IMG/VR virus record: IMGVR_UViG_3300025141_000043
Coordinates: 32,771 to 96,770 of that record
Reading direction: 5' to 3' (one strand)
DNA from: a virus
DNA length: 64,000 nt
Shown: one piece after another, positions 33,984 through 41,424 of the stretch
How positions within the stretch are numbered: the first letter of the stretch is position 1
Layout of the letters: each line of letters opens with the position of its first letter
The notes under the pieces: generated by a model
The model's database searches: none
Seen by the model: only the letters and a program-made list of their open reading frames with translations
Told to the model about the DNA's origin: nothing
Made by a program: the position numbers and the translations under genes

Positions 33984-34373
33984 TCAGCCTCCCTTGAGCA
34001 GCACGGCTGCAGCTGCCGTAAGGATTGCTCCCACAGTACCGCCCGCAACTAGTCTGGAAAACCACTTTTGCCAATCGGCCTGCTGCTCTAGGCGATCTAG
34101 GCGAGTGGGTAGGTCCTGTTTTTCGGCGGCCTCTGCTGCCTTCTTGAGGGCAGCGACATCTCCTACCAGGCCGACTTCCCCGTTGCCCAACAGAATCTTC
34201 CTCACGGACGCTGCGTCAGTCGCTCCCTGCTTCGAAAGTGCTTTGACTTCTGCGAGCTCTCGGGGTAGCGCACGAATGTCCTTCAGTTCTGGGGCGGACA
34301 AGGAATGTCCACTGTCTTGCTGCTCCCTGACCGCCTCCAGAAGGGAGATAATTCGTTCCTCGGACTCGGTCAT
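33984..34373 (-). CDS. Coiled-coil protein with C-terminal membrane anchor
   Basis: 129 residues. Charged helical regions with heptad character (LDRLEQQADWQKWFSRL) are followed by a C-terminal hydrophobic helix (GGTVGAILTAAAAVLLKGG). The tail anchor and small size fit an XhlA-like hemolysin/holin accessory. It pairs with the next gene, which has the reverse order (span first, coil second). The region just upstream (34374-34457) is the only real gap in this part of the operon and contains a nested hairpin. Confidence 0.6.
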   Translation of the reverse strand: MTESEERIISLLEAVREQQDSGHSLSAPELKDIRALPRELAEVKALSKQGATDAASVRKILLGNGEVGLVGDVAALKKAAEAAEKQDLPTRLDRLEQQADWQKWFSRLVAGGTVGAILTAAAAVLLKGG

Positions 34374-34396
34374 CCTGTCCCCGTGAGTAGTCCCCG

Positions 34397-34451
34397 GATT
34401 GCCTACGTGCGTGCGACCAAATGATGGACGGCTGAGCCGTCTAGGGCAATC
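34397..34451 (-). terminator. Nested hairpin in the gap before the membrane-protein genes
   Basis: Outer 7-bp stem (GATTGCC, 34397-34403, with GGCAATC, 34445-34451) encloses a hairpin GACGGC-TGA-GCCGTC (34427-34441), extendable by a T-A and a G-T pair. On the transcribed (minus) strand the inner hairpin is followed by CATCATTT. It may be a weak terminator, a processing site or an attenuator that separates virion genes from the putative lysis genes. Confidence 0.5.
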
Positions 34452-34457
34452 ACGAAG

Positions 34458-34883
34458 TCAGGGGGTGAAGCGAGGGGTGTCTACTGGGACTATTCGGGCA
34501 ACCGTGAACTGGTCCTGAGCTGCCCCAACCAGGTCCAGGAGATCCGCAGAATGTGCGTTGGGGACGGTGATTCTTCTGGTGATGCCAGTGCCCGTCAGAG
34601 TTACCTCAAAGGTGCTGCCCCGCAGAAGGAAGATTTCCGCCTCACCTCGAGCATCTGTGACTGTGGCTACTCGCCCGCCAGACAAGAAGGCCAGGCCTCC
34701 AACTCCGAGGTGCTGAAGGTTCCCCAGGGTACTGTCGAAGGCGATTGTCCTGCCCACCGCAGGCTGACCATCTCCGCCCAGCCACCGAACGAACACACGG
34801 CATAGCTCCTCCCTAGGGGCCCGAGCAGAGCTGCGAGCGCCTAGGACCAGGCCGTTGAGTGCGTAGCCGGTGTAGCTCGGCAT
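34458..34883 (-). CDS. Small beta-domain virion protein
   Basis: 141 residues from the ATG at 34883 (TGATG overlap). The central part resembles a carboxypeptidase-regulatory-like beta sandwich: WLGGDGQPAVGRTIAF, then TDARGEAEIFLLRGSTFEV. Such domains are common decorations of virion proteins, and the first domain of the 31590-32486 protein is similar. Not recognised beyond this fold-level resemblance. Confidence 0.55.
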   Translation of the reverse strand: MPSYTGYALNGLVLGARSSARAPREELCRVFVRWLGGDGQPAVGRTIAFDSTLGNLQHLGVGGLAFLSGGRVATVTDARGEAEIFLLRGSTFEVTLTGTGITRRITVPNAHSADLLDLVGAAQDQFTVARIVPVDTPRFTP

Positions 34884-35923
34884 CAAGTCACCTCGAGCGC
34901 TACGAAGTCCGAACTGTCAGCGAAGACTCTCAGAACCGTCGTCCCGAGCGTGATGTCGTCCAGAGCGATGAGAGTCCCGGTTGGCACACGTCGAAACCGC
35001 TGCAAGGTGCCGACTAGCTGCCTTACCCCCGCCGTGCTGTTGTAGACGAAGATGTCGGAGACGGGCACCGAGCCGTAGTCATCACTCGGGAGGACCGACG
35101 TACCGAGCAGGTCGATCAGGGAAGTCCACAGCAGGACGTGGTTGAGTGCTCCCAAATACGCATCCGTGCTGTGCAGGGCATGCGGGACTGCATCCTCCAG
35201 CACCCCACCAGAGTCTCCCCAGAGGATCACGGGCTGAGGATCGACTGCCACTAGCGCCAGCGTGTCGTATGTCTCTGCCAGAGCGACGACCAGGTTGATC
35301 TCGCGATCAGGGATGTTGACCGAGGCGACCTGCACCCTCTCCACGTTCGCCGGCCCATTGGCGTTCTGGTTCACTACCCAGAGGTACTGACCTGCCTCCA
35401 GGTTCGTGAAGTCCGTTCCAGCTCGGAAGTACAGCCGGGTAGAGGCCGTGGTGTTCGTCCCCGTCTTCGGGCCGTCTAGGAGACCGAAGAAGTCTCGCTG
35501 GGCAGGGATGGCTGGAGGTAGGGCTCCGAAGTAGCCCTTGTTGTAGTCCGCCCCTACCAGACAGCAGATCGCGACGCCGTCAGCGTCAGCGTTGAGCCAC
35601 CCCGTCATCGCCCCGTTGGTTAGCTGGATGCACGATCCGCCGACCAGGTCACCAACCTCGTTGTACCCGGTGCCTGCGGACCAGTACGAGTACGCACGGA
35701 AGTCGATCTTCTCTCCGGCCGAGTCGTGCGTAGCCCTAAGCCACAGCCCCTTACGCTGATCAGAGCCAGCGCTGTAGTACACGCGATCCTGCGCTCCCAG
35801 GGCCGCACTGACCTCTTGGGCGAGGGTCCAGCCCGCTGCTAGAAGAGCTTGGCGAAGTCCGTTCGCGGAGTCGATCAGATCATCGATGTCCGCAAAGGCC
35901 TGATTGGTAACGATCGCGGGCAT
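34883..35923 (-). CDS. Virion structural protein of unknown position
   Basis: 346 residues, ATG; no strong Shine-Dalgarno site. N-terminal 50 residues contain ALLAAGWTLAQEVSA, followed by a beta-rich body with many aromatic residues (YYSAGSDQRKGLWLRATH, AYSYWSAGTGYNEVGD). The part near residues 170-215 is a degenerate copy of the beta module found in the giant virion proteins. The pattern resembles minor tail or head decoration proteins. Function cannot be named. Confidence 0.55.
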   Translation of the reverse strand: MPAIVTNQAFADIDDLIDSANGLRQALLAAGWTLAQEVSAALGAQDRVYYSAGSDQRKGLWLRATHDSAGEKIDFRAYSYWSAGTGYNEVGDLVGGSCIQLTNGAMTGWLNADADGVAICCLVGADYNKGYFGALPPAIPAQRDFFGLLDGPKTGTNTTASTRLYFRAGTDFTNLEAGQYLWVVNQNANGPANVERVQVASVNIPDREINLVVALAETYDTLALVAVDPQPVILWGDSGGVLEDAVPHALHSTDAYLGALNHVLLWTSLIDLLGTSVLPSDDYGSVPVSDIFVYNSTAGVRQLVGTLQRFRRVPTGTLIALDDITLGTTVLRVFADSSDFVALEVT

Positions 35924-35926
35924 GCA

Positions 35927-36241
35927 TCACGCCGATCTAACCACCCGCACCAGCACCTTGCGCTCGGCGTCGTACGAGTAGCTACGGACAGCCGTTTCCG
36001 GATCTGCCAGGTTCATGTCGTCCAGAGCCGTCCGCATCAGCTCGAGCTGAGCACGGGCGCTCTCTGCTACTTCTCTCTGGCAGTCTCGCAGATGGCCTCG
36101 GGCCAGGTCCACGCGTAGTGCAGCGTTCTCGATTCGGAGCTGCGTGAGCTCGTCCAGGGGGATGATGGGAGGTAGCTCCGTCGTCCGGGCTACTACAGCC
36201 TCTTCTACCTGGGCATCTACGCTCTTCTTCGCTGCGGTCAT
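35927..36241 (-). CDS. Coiled-coil small protein
   Basis: 104 residues, ATG with AGGAG at spacing five. After a Pro-rich segment (ELPPIIPLDEL) a long helix with heptads follows (LTQLRIENAALRVDLARGHL). The C-terminal 25 residues are beta-like. Not recognised. Tightly linked to the genes on both sides. Confidence 0.6.
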   Translation of the reverse strand: MTAAKKSVDAQVEEAVVARTTELPPIIPLDELTQLRIENAALRVDLARGHLRDCQREVAESARAQLELMRTALDDMNLADPETAVRSYSYDAERKVLVRVVRSA

Positions 36242-36243
36242 CG

Positions 36244-36441
36244 TTACTCCTGTAGGAAGGTCTCTAGCTTGTCCACCAAGAAGATCTCGGCGGTTTGGGC
36301 ATTCAGCCGGCGCAGTGTACTCGACCCCGACCTGCCTTCGAGCACGGCCTTCAAGAACTTGACCTCGTTGTTCACGCGGTCACGCTCTTTATCGATCCAC
36401 TCTCGAGCGGACGATTCTAGGTCGTCTAGGCTAGATGCCAC
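36244..36441 (-). CDS. 65-residue helical protein downstream of the sigma factor gene
   Basis: GTG start, overlapping the end of the sigma factor gene by 11 bases. Highly charged, predicted all-helical, no Cys. No family recognised. Overlap with a sigma factor gene and small size would fit a regulator or anti-sigma partner, but nothing in the sequence shows this. Confidence 0.55.
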   Translation of the reverse strand: MASSLDDLESSAREWIDKERDRVNNEVKFLKAVLEGRSGSSTLRRLNAQTAEIFLVDKLETFLQE

Positions 36442-37222
36442 CGCCGTACTCCCGGAACTTCTTCTCTACTTTGTTCTTTATACGGGAGACAGTGGGGGCC
36501 GACACGCCAATCCTCCTAGCAATCTCACCGGTTCCCAGCGTGGGCTTACCGTTGAGACCGAGCGAGTACTCGAGGACAGTGTACTCACGGGGAGCCAGCT
36601 CGTACTTGATCAGCCGAATGATCTCCAAGTCCTTGGGAGGGATCATGGAGGAAGGATTTGAGAGCTCTACTGCTCCCTCGTAGCCTGACGTCAGGAGATC
36701 CCTCCGCATCTCCAACTGCATGCGGTTCACCTCTGCAGGCGCCCACTGCAGCTTGTCCGAGATCTCCATGGAAGTGGGCTCTCGACCGAAGTCCTCAGAC
36801 AGCTGACTCAGCGCCCCCTTGTACTCCGTGATCTTGTTGATCCGCTTCTCGGGAATCGCTCCGACGTTCTGGTACTTCTTGATGAAGCGGCCGGACTTTC
36901 GAAGAAGTCCGTAGACGTGAGTGCTGAGCGCAGCAGGCTTGCCGGACTTCTTACCGACGTAGTTCGGATCGTAGGTACGGAAGGCGTTGAGCAGCTGCTG
37001 GTTCACCTCCGCCTCGATCACGGGGGTAGGCAAGGGCACCCGTCCAGAGAACTTCCTAACCTGACTCTGTGCCAGGTTCTGGAAGGAGGCTACGAGGGGT
37101 TCCAGCTTGACCGGATCCTCTCCCGATGCCTTCCACTGGTTCCACAACTCCATCTCTGCCTGCCGACGGGCAGACAAGCCGGGCCTCTTGGCGGCCAGCT
37201 TGTGGAGGATGTCCTCGTCCAT
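36431..37222 (-). CDS. Phage sigma-70-family RNA polymerase sigma factor
   Basis: 263 residues, ATG in a TAATG overlap. Region 2-like: LEPLVASFQNLAQSQVRKF then NAFRTYDPNYV and LSTHVYGLLRKSGRFIKKYQ (core binding and -10 recognition). Region 3-like: YKGALSQLSEDFGREPTSMEI. Region 4 is clear: LAPREYTVLEYSLGL followed by a helix-turn-helix, TGEIARRIGVSAPTVSRIKN. Region 1 is missing, so it resembles an alternative (group 3-4) sigma. It should redirect host RNA polymerase to phage promoters. It sits inside the virion operon rather than in the early block, so it may work in a late feedback loop or be packaged. Identity is firm; promoter set unknown. Confidence 0.85.
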   Translation of the reverse strand: MDEDILHKLAAKRPGLSARRQAEMELWNQWKASGEDPVKLEPLVASFQNLAQSQVRKFSGRVPLPTPVIEAEVNQQLLNAFRTYDPNYVGKKSGKPAALSTHVYGLLRKSGRFIKKYQNVGAIPEKRINKITEYKGALSQLSEDFGREPTSMEISDKLQWAPAEVNRMQLEMRRDLLTSGYEGAVELSNPSSMIPPKDLEIIRLIKYELAPREYTVLEYSLGLNGKPTLGTGEIARRIGVSAPTVSRIKNKVEKKFREYGGGI

Positions 37223-37752
37223 TACCTGAAGCCGGGGTTAGGGAGCGGTACCGTAGTGGCTTGAGCGTTAGAGGGAGGGGTAGGTACTCCAGATCTACCA
37301 GCGTTGAACCTGAACGCCGACTGATCCGTCTTCAAGGAGCTTTTAGCCGCCGTCAGGGTGCTAGGAGGAGAGAAGGCGGGGCGCTTGATCTTCGCCAGAC
37401 CGTTCCTACGGAGGTCTACTCCTATGTCTACGGCGGTCTTCTCAGCCGACTCGCGGTAGTTCTTCAGGACGCCCTTGTACCCCCGGTGGGTGGACAGCTC
37501 TTCCAGGTACTTGTCCCCTGCAGCGACAGCCCCTCCGATAGCCGCCCCTGCAAGGTGGTGCTTACGGCCAGGGTTCTTGGCCCCGAAGCTGGCCAGCATG
37601 CCTCCCGGGATGGCCCCGATCACTCCTCGATGAGCGTACGGGCGCGCAGAGTCGATCTTTCGCAAGACCCTCTTCTTCCGCTCACGCGACTTCGCGTTCT
37701 CTGCCAACTTCAGCAGCTCGAGTCCGAATGCCTGGTAGACGAGGTGGTTCAT
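37222..37752 (-). CDS. Basic protein with N-terminal AFGxExxKxA motif and Gly/Ala-rich span
   Basis: 176 residues from the ATG at 37752 (ATGA overlap). N-terminus MNHLVYQAFGLELLKLAENA, then a basic segment, then two Gly/Ala-rich hydrophobic stretches (GVIGAIPGGMLASFG; LAGAAIGGAVAAG), then a basic tail ending in Pro/Asn. The first helix shares the pattern A-F-G-x-E-[ML]-x-K-[IL]-A with the gene immediately upstream. This looks like a short targeting or interaction helix followed by a membrane-active region. No enzymatic motif. Confidence 0.6.
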   Translation of the reverse strand: MNHLVYQAFGLELLKLAENAKSRERKKRVLRKIDSARPYAHRGVIGAIPGGMLASFGAKNPGRKHHLAGAAIGGAVAAGDKYLEELSTHRGYKGVLKNYRESAEKTAVDIGVDLRRNGLAKIKRPAFSPPSTLTAAKSSLKTDQSAFRFNAGRSGVPTPPSNAQATTVPLPNPGFR

Positions 37753-37976
37753 CCGCCGTATCGCTGCATCATCCTCTGGGCCTTGAGCTGCCGCCTCTGC
37801 TGCTTCCGCACCCTGTGGCCCACGGAGATGTCCTTGGCTGCCTGCTCCGCTCCTACGGTGCCTACAACGCCGGCTAGGAGGCCTTGCTGGACCTTGCTGA
37901 AGCGAGCCTCCTTGGTCCACGGGGCGGACTTGCTCACCGCGATCTTGATCATCTCTTCACCGAAAGCACTGAGCAT
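37749..37976 (-). CDS. Small protein with N-terminal AFGxExxKxA motif
   Basis: 75 residues from the ATG at 37976 (GGAGGG at spacing eight); an in-frame start nine codons earlier lies inside the hub gene. MLSAFGEEMIKIAV opens the protein, a hydrophobic Gly/Ala segment follows (GLLAGVVGTVGAEQAAK), and the tail is strongly basic (RVRKQQRRQLKAQRMMQR). Same layout as its downstream neighbour but shorter. Function unknown. Confidence 0.6.
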   Translation of the reverse strand: MLSAFGEEMIKIAVSKSAPWTKEARFSKVQQGLLAGVVGTVGAEQAAKDISVGHRVRKQQRRQLKAQRMMQRYGG

Positions 37977-37980
37977 CTGT

Positions 37981-40900
37981 CTATCCCTCCAAGCCTCGAC
38001 CAAGATCGCCGCCTCGGCCTAACAATTCTCTGCGGTACGCCAGAACCTTAGCGCGTCTGGCTTGCCGAGGGTCCATATCCGGATTCAGCTGAATCGGCGT
38101 TCCCATGGAGACCTTGGGCATTCTCTTGTTCGGGTCGTTGATCAACCCTTTCAGTCCGGTTAGCTCTGCTACTGCCCGACTATGGAACCCTTCTTCCCCT
38201 TTGGTCAACGCGCCATCTTTGCCGAACTCGACATGACGGCCCAGCACCTCATCCATCCTAGCAACTGGGCGGAAGGTGTAGTTCTGAATGAACTTGGTCA
38301 GGTCCAGGTGATCTCCTTGAGAGGACTTCAAGTGCCCGTAAACGGTCGCTAGTGCGTCAACTGCCTGAGCAATAGACACACTCTGCTCCACCTTGATCTT
38401 CCTTACCTCAGACTTCTCCGCCGCCGCCGTACCGTCTGTGGATGGGACAGTGACGGCCACATCCACGTAGACATGGTCCGACCTCAAAGAGCCTAGACGA
38501 TCCGCGTTGCTCAGCTGGAACACCTGATCGTCTACTACCGACCCGGTACCGAATAGCGGCTCGTACACCTTCTTGCCGATCTTGTCGTTGTAGTACACGT
38601 CGGAGAACCAGGGAGGGAACAACGCCATCTCTACAGGCGTTTGGATCTTCGTAGTAGCGAAGGTCTCCTTGTCCTCATCGCTGAACGTGACTCTTTCCTC
38701 AATAATGATGTCGGAGAAGAACACTGCATCGTGATCAGCTGGGTGCTCGTCAGGCACTCCGGCCGGCACGGAGAACGCACCCTCAGAGAGCCGGATTAAG
38801 GGGCCCACACCCCCAACCATAACAGAGGTAATCTTCCCTCCATTGATCCCGACCGTATCGAGCAACCGGGCCTCCGCGTCCTGCTGCAGATCCTCTAGAG
38901 AGGGGGCGGCAGTAGAGCTGGCGGGGGCAGGATCGACGGATCTTCCGTACAAGAACTTCGCAGCTTCTGGAGAGTCCGCGATGTCTGACGTGATGTGATC
39001 GAAGTGGGTGACCATGGTCACGCCATCCAGCGCCCTTTCCCGCGCCCCGATGAAGAGGTTGAGGAACTCATCATCAGATCCGTCAGCCGTTCTATGTGAG
39101 CGGGCCTGCGTGAACGAGGCTGACGAGGTCCCTCCGGACTGACTAATGGAGTGGGACAGGGAGCTGATCAGTCCGAGCATGGCAGTAGGCAGGTACGTGA
39201 TGCCCCCTTCTAGCTCAAAGCCGGTGACGGACTCCTTAATCTTGCTGAAGACCTGCTGCACGGTCATGTCCCCTGGAGGAGTGAACCCCCTCTGGATCAC
39301 TACGCCAGGGAACCCCAAAGCCAGGTACGGGTTGAAGTAGCAGCTCACCTCCATCGATCTAGACGAGAAGCGGTGCCGAAAGAAGTTGAAGTCTGCGACA
39401 TGCTTCCTCAGAGCGTCCGCGTCCGAGGAGAGTCCTTGCGCTGCTCGAGCCTCCGTCAACGTCTTGTTGGCGAAGAAGTTGACCTGGCCCATGCGCTCGA
39501 AGCGAGGAACGATTCCTGTGAACCGCTCGTGCTGCATCGTGAAGTTCTTGGTGAGGTGGCCGCCTGCCTCAAACTCCTTCCGGAACTCCTCGACCCGGGG
39601 GGAGTAGTTGAAGGACGCTAGTAGGGCGTTCTCCTCCGATCCGAGGATCTCCAGGTTTGTTCGCAGCTGGATGCGAGAGACCTCTCGCATGTACCCACGG
39701 GCGTAGTTCACGCTGAGCTGCTGCTCTGGGAAGATCACGTTGCATCGTGGAGGGGCCACGAACCAGACGTCCGGCCGGATGATCTGCGTGAGCAGGCGCG
39801 CTGCTCGCCTCTTCTCCGCGAAGTTCGAGGCTTCCCTGGTAGGGATATCAGCCAGTCCGCTGCCCCTGCCCGGCACCAGCTTCGGCACCACTAGAGCCGT
39901 GTACTCATCCGGTGTAGTGAAGGGAGGAAGAGCGCTCTTGCCCTGCTGCTGTGCGATGACGTCGTCAGGGAATCTCGTATTCCCTGGTTTGTTGATGTAA
40001 TCCGGGTAAAAGACCTTCATCAGGAGACTGCGAAGGCTCCACCCTTCGGCGGGTGGGCGCTCGCCCCTCATGAAGTACTGGTGCATGAGCTCGAAGTGCT
40101 CATCGACGTCGAGCATCAGGATCCTGACGCCTACCGACCGCCGAGCCCACTGGGTATTGTCGAGCTGGTCTGCTAACTCCGTTTCATTGAGCCCGCCATC
40201 ATCAATTCCTTCTCCCCACTTCTTCTGCCAGACGACGTTCTTCCTCTCGAAGTCAGTCAGCCTCGCTGCCAGCGGGGGGAGGTCGTACACATTCGCTGGA
40301 GTGAACTGAATCAGTCCTGTAGCGAAGGTCCCTGGAGGCGGCTTTGTTGCGTCCTCCCAGTTCTCTACGTTCTGGCTGGCGATGTTCCACTCAGACTCTT
40401 TTTGGATGATGGCTGCCAGGTCGTAAGGATCTGCGCCGATCTTGTGGGCCAAGGCCACGCACCTCTGCGCGAGATCCAGGTTGCACCCACCTATCAGGCT
40501 ATGATACTCGAAGATCTCCTGCGCGGCCAACTCGTCTGACACCGCCGAGGTGGCGACTATCTCATCCGACAGACCCGAAACCCGCTCCCCTAGAATGTAT
40601 CGCGGCGTCGGATTGGGGCAGACGTCGTGGTACGTGTGCGAGTTGAAGAGCCCTACGACATCTCGGAAGCTCACGAGATCGCCCATGCCTCCTAGTGAGT
40701 TCTCCAACCACTGGGTAAACGCCCTCGCCTTGAAGAGCTCTCCGGCAGTGACGTCGTCCTCCACTGCCCCGACCTGGTGAGTGTTCTTGACTCGGAGTTC
40801 GGCGATTGTGTTGTACAGATTCGCCCCAGCCCGAATACCGGGAACCCCTCCCACTGCTTCAAGTGTGTGAATTACTCCTCCTAGAAGTCCTGTGGCGTTC

Positions 40901-41424
40901 TGCAGATCAGGAGTCAAGGGAGTCTTGGTCAGCATCCCCGCCAGCACCGTGGAGGGGTTGTTCACCACGTCATCGAAGAGGTTGTCACTAGCGCCCAAGT
41001 ACGCGGCGGGACGCTCTGCGAGCTTGTCGCTAGACACACTCATCATGTACTGGAAGGTGGTGTCCCAGTAGGAGCTGGTGTCCAAGCACTGGAACGTCAC
41101 CGACCTGCTGCCAGGCGACTTGCTCATGCTTACGGAAACGATCTCCCCGCAGAACATGAGTCGATACTGTCCCCGATCCTTGGCCTCTCCCCACTCATCT
41201 TCAGGGATCGTCCACCTAGCCGGACCTGCTCCCTCGTCTAGGTAAAACAGATGAACCAACGTCCTTGGCTTGAGCTCCAGAGCGCGATCAGTCGGAACTA
41301 CCTGGACGTTGGCGGATGCTCCGCTCCCTATGGAGGCGTTGACGGAAGCGCCTACTACAGGAACTTCGATTCCTTCGAGGAACAGCCGCAGGTGGATCTT
41401 ACGTCCTTGGCCGTGCGCCGCCAT
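37981..41424 (-). CDS. Baseplate hub protein with internal lysozyme-like domain
   Basis: 1147 residues, ATG in a TGATG overlap. The N-terminal part is beta-rich, as in hub/gpD-like proteins (IHLRLFLEGIEVPVVGA; FCGEIVSVSMSK). Residues about 310-500 form a lytic transglycosylase or lysozyme-like insert: AHKIGADPYDLAAIIQKES with candidate catalytic Glu 343, then FATGLIQFT. The rest returns to beta and helical structure. The hub initiates tail assembly and carries the membrane-piercing tip; the enzyme domain locally opens peptidoglycan during injection. Place after tape measure and adaptor genes fits. The C-terminal 20 residues are Arg/Gly-rich. Confidence 0.75.
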   Translation of the reverse strand: MAAHGQGRKIHLRLFLEGIEVPVVGASVNASIGSGASANVQVVPTDRALELKPRTLVHLFYLDEGAGPARWTIPEDEWGEAKDRGQYRLMFCGEIVSVSMSKSPGSRSVTFQCLDTSSYWDTTFQYMMSVSSDKLAERPAAYLGASDNLFDDVVNNPSTVLAGMLTKTPLTPDLQNATGLLGGVIHTLEAVGGVPGIRAGANLYNTIAELRVKNTHQVGAVEDDVTAGELFKARAFTQWLENSLGGMGDLVSFRDVVGLFNSHTYHDVCPNPTPRYILGERVSGLSDEIVATSAVSDELAAQEIFEYHSLIGGCNLDLAQRCVALAHKIGADPYDLAAIIQKESEWNIASQNVENWEDATKPPPGTFATGLIQFTPANVYDLPPLAARLTDFERKNVVWQKKWGEGIDDGGLNETELADQLDNTQWARRSVGVRILMLDVDEHFELMHQYFMRGERPPAEGWSLRSLLMKVFYPDYINKPGNTRFPDDVIAQQQGKSALPPFTTPDEYTALVVPKLVPGRGSGLADIPTREASNFAEKRRAARLLTQIIRPDVWFVAPPRCNVIFPEQQLSVNYARGYMREVSRIQLRTNLEILGSEENALLASFNYSPRVEEFRKEFEAGGHLTKNFTMQHERFTGIVPRFERMGQVNFFANKTLTEARAAQGLSSDADALRKHVADFNFFRHRFSSRSMEVSCYFNPYLALGFPGVVIQRGFTPPGDMTVQQVFSKIKESVTGFELEGGITYLPTAMLGLISSLSHSISQSGGTSSASFTQARSHRTADGSDDEFLNLFIGARERALDGVTMVTHFDHITSDIADSPEAAKFLYGRSVDPAPASSTAAPSLEDLQQDAEARLLDTVGINGGKITSVMVGGVGPLIRLSEGAFSVPAGVPDEHPADHDAVFFSDIIIEERVTFSDEDKETFATTKIQTPVEMALFPPWFSDVYYNDKIGKKVYEPLFGTGSVVDDQVFQLSNADRLGSLRSDHVYVDVAVTVPSTDGTAAAEKSEVRKIKVEQSVSIAQAVDALATVYGHLKSSQGDHLDLTKFIQNYTFRPVARMDEVLGRHVEFGKDGALTKGEEGFHSRAVAELTGLKGLINDPNKRMPKVSMGTPIQLNPDMDPRQARRAKVLAYRRELLGRGGDLGRGLEG

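Noticed and set aside
33984-34386. Plus-strand frame antisense to the coiled-coil membrane protein
   Set aside because: Ser/Arg-rich product without ribosome site; the minus-strand gene has coupled starts and a membrane anchor.
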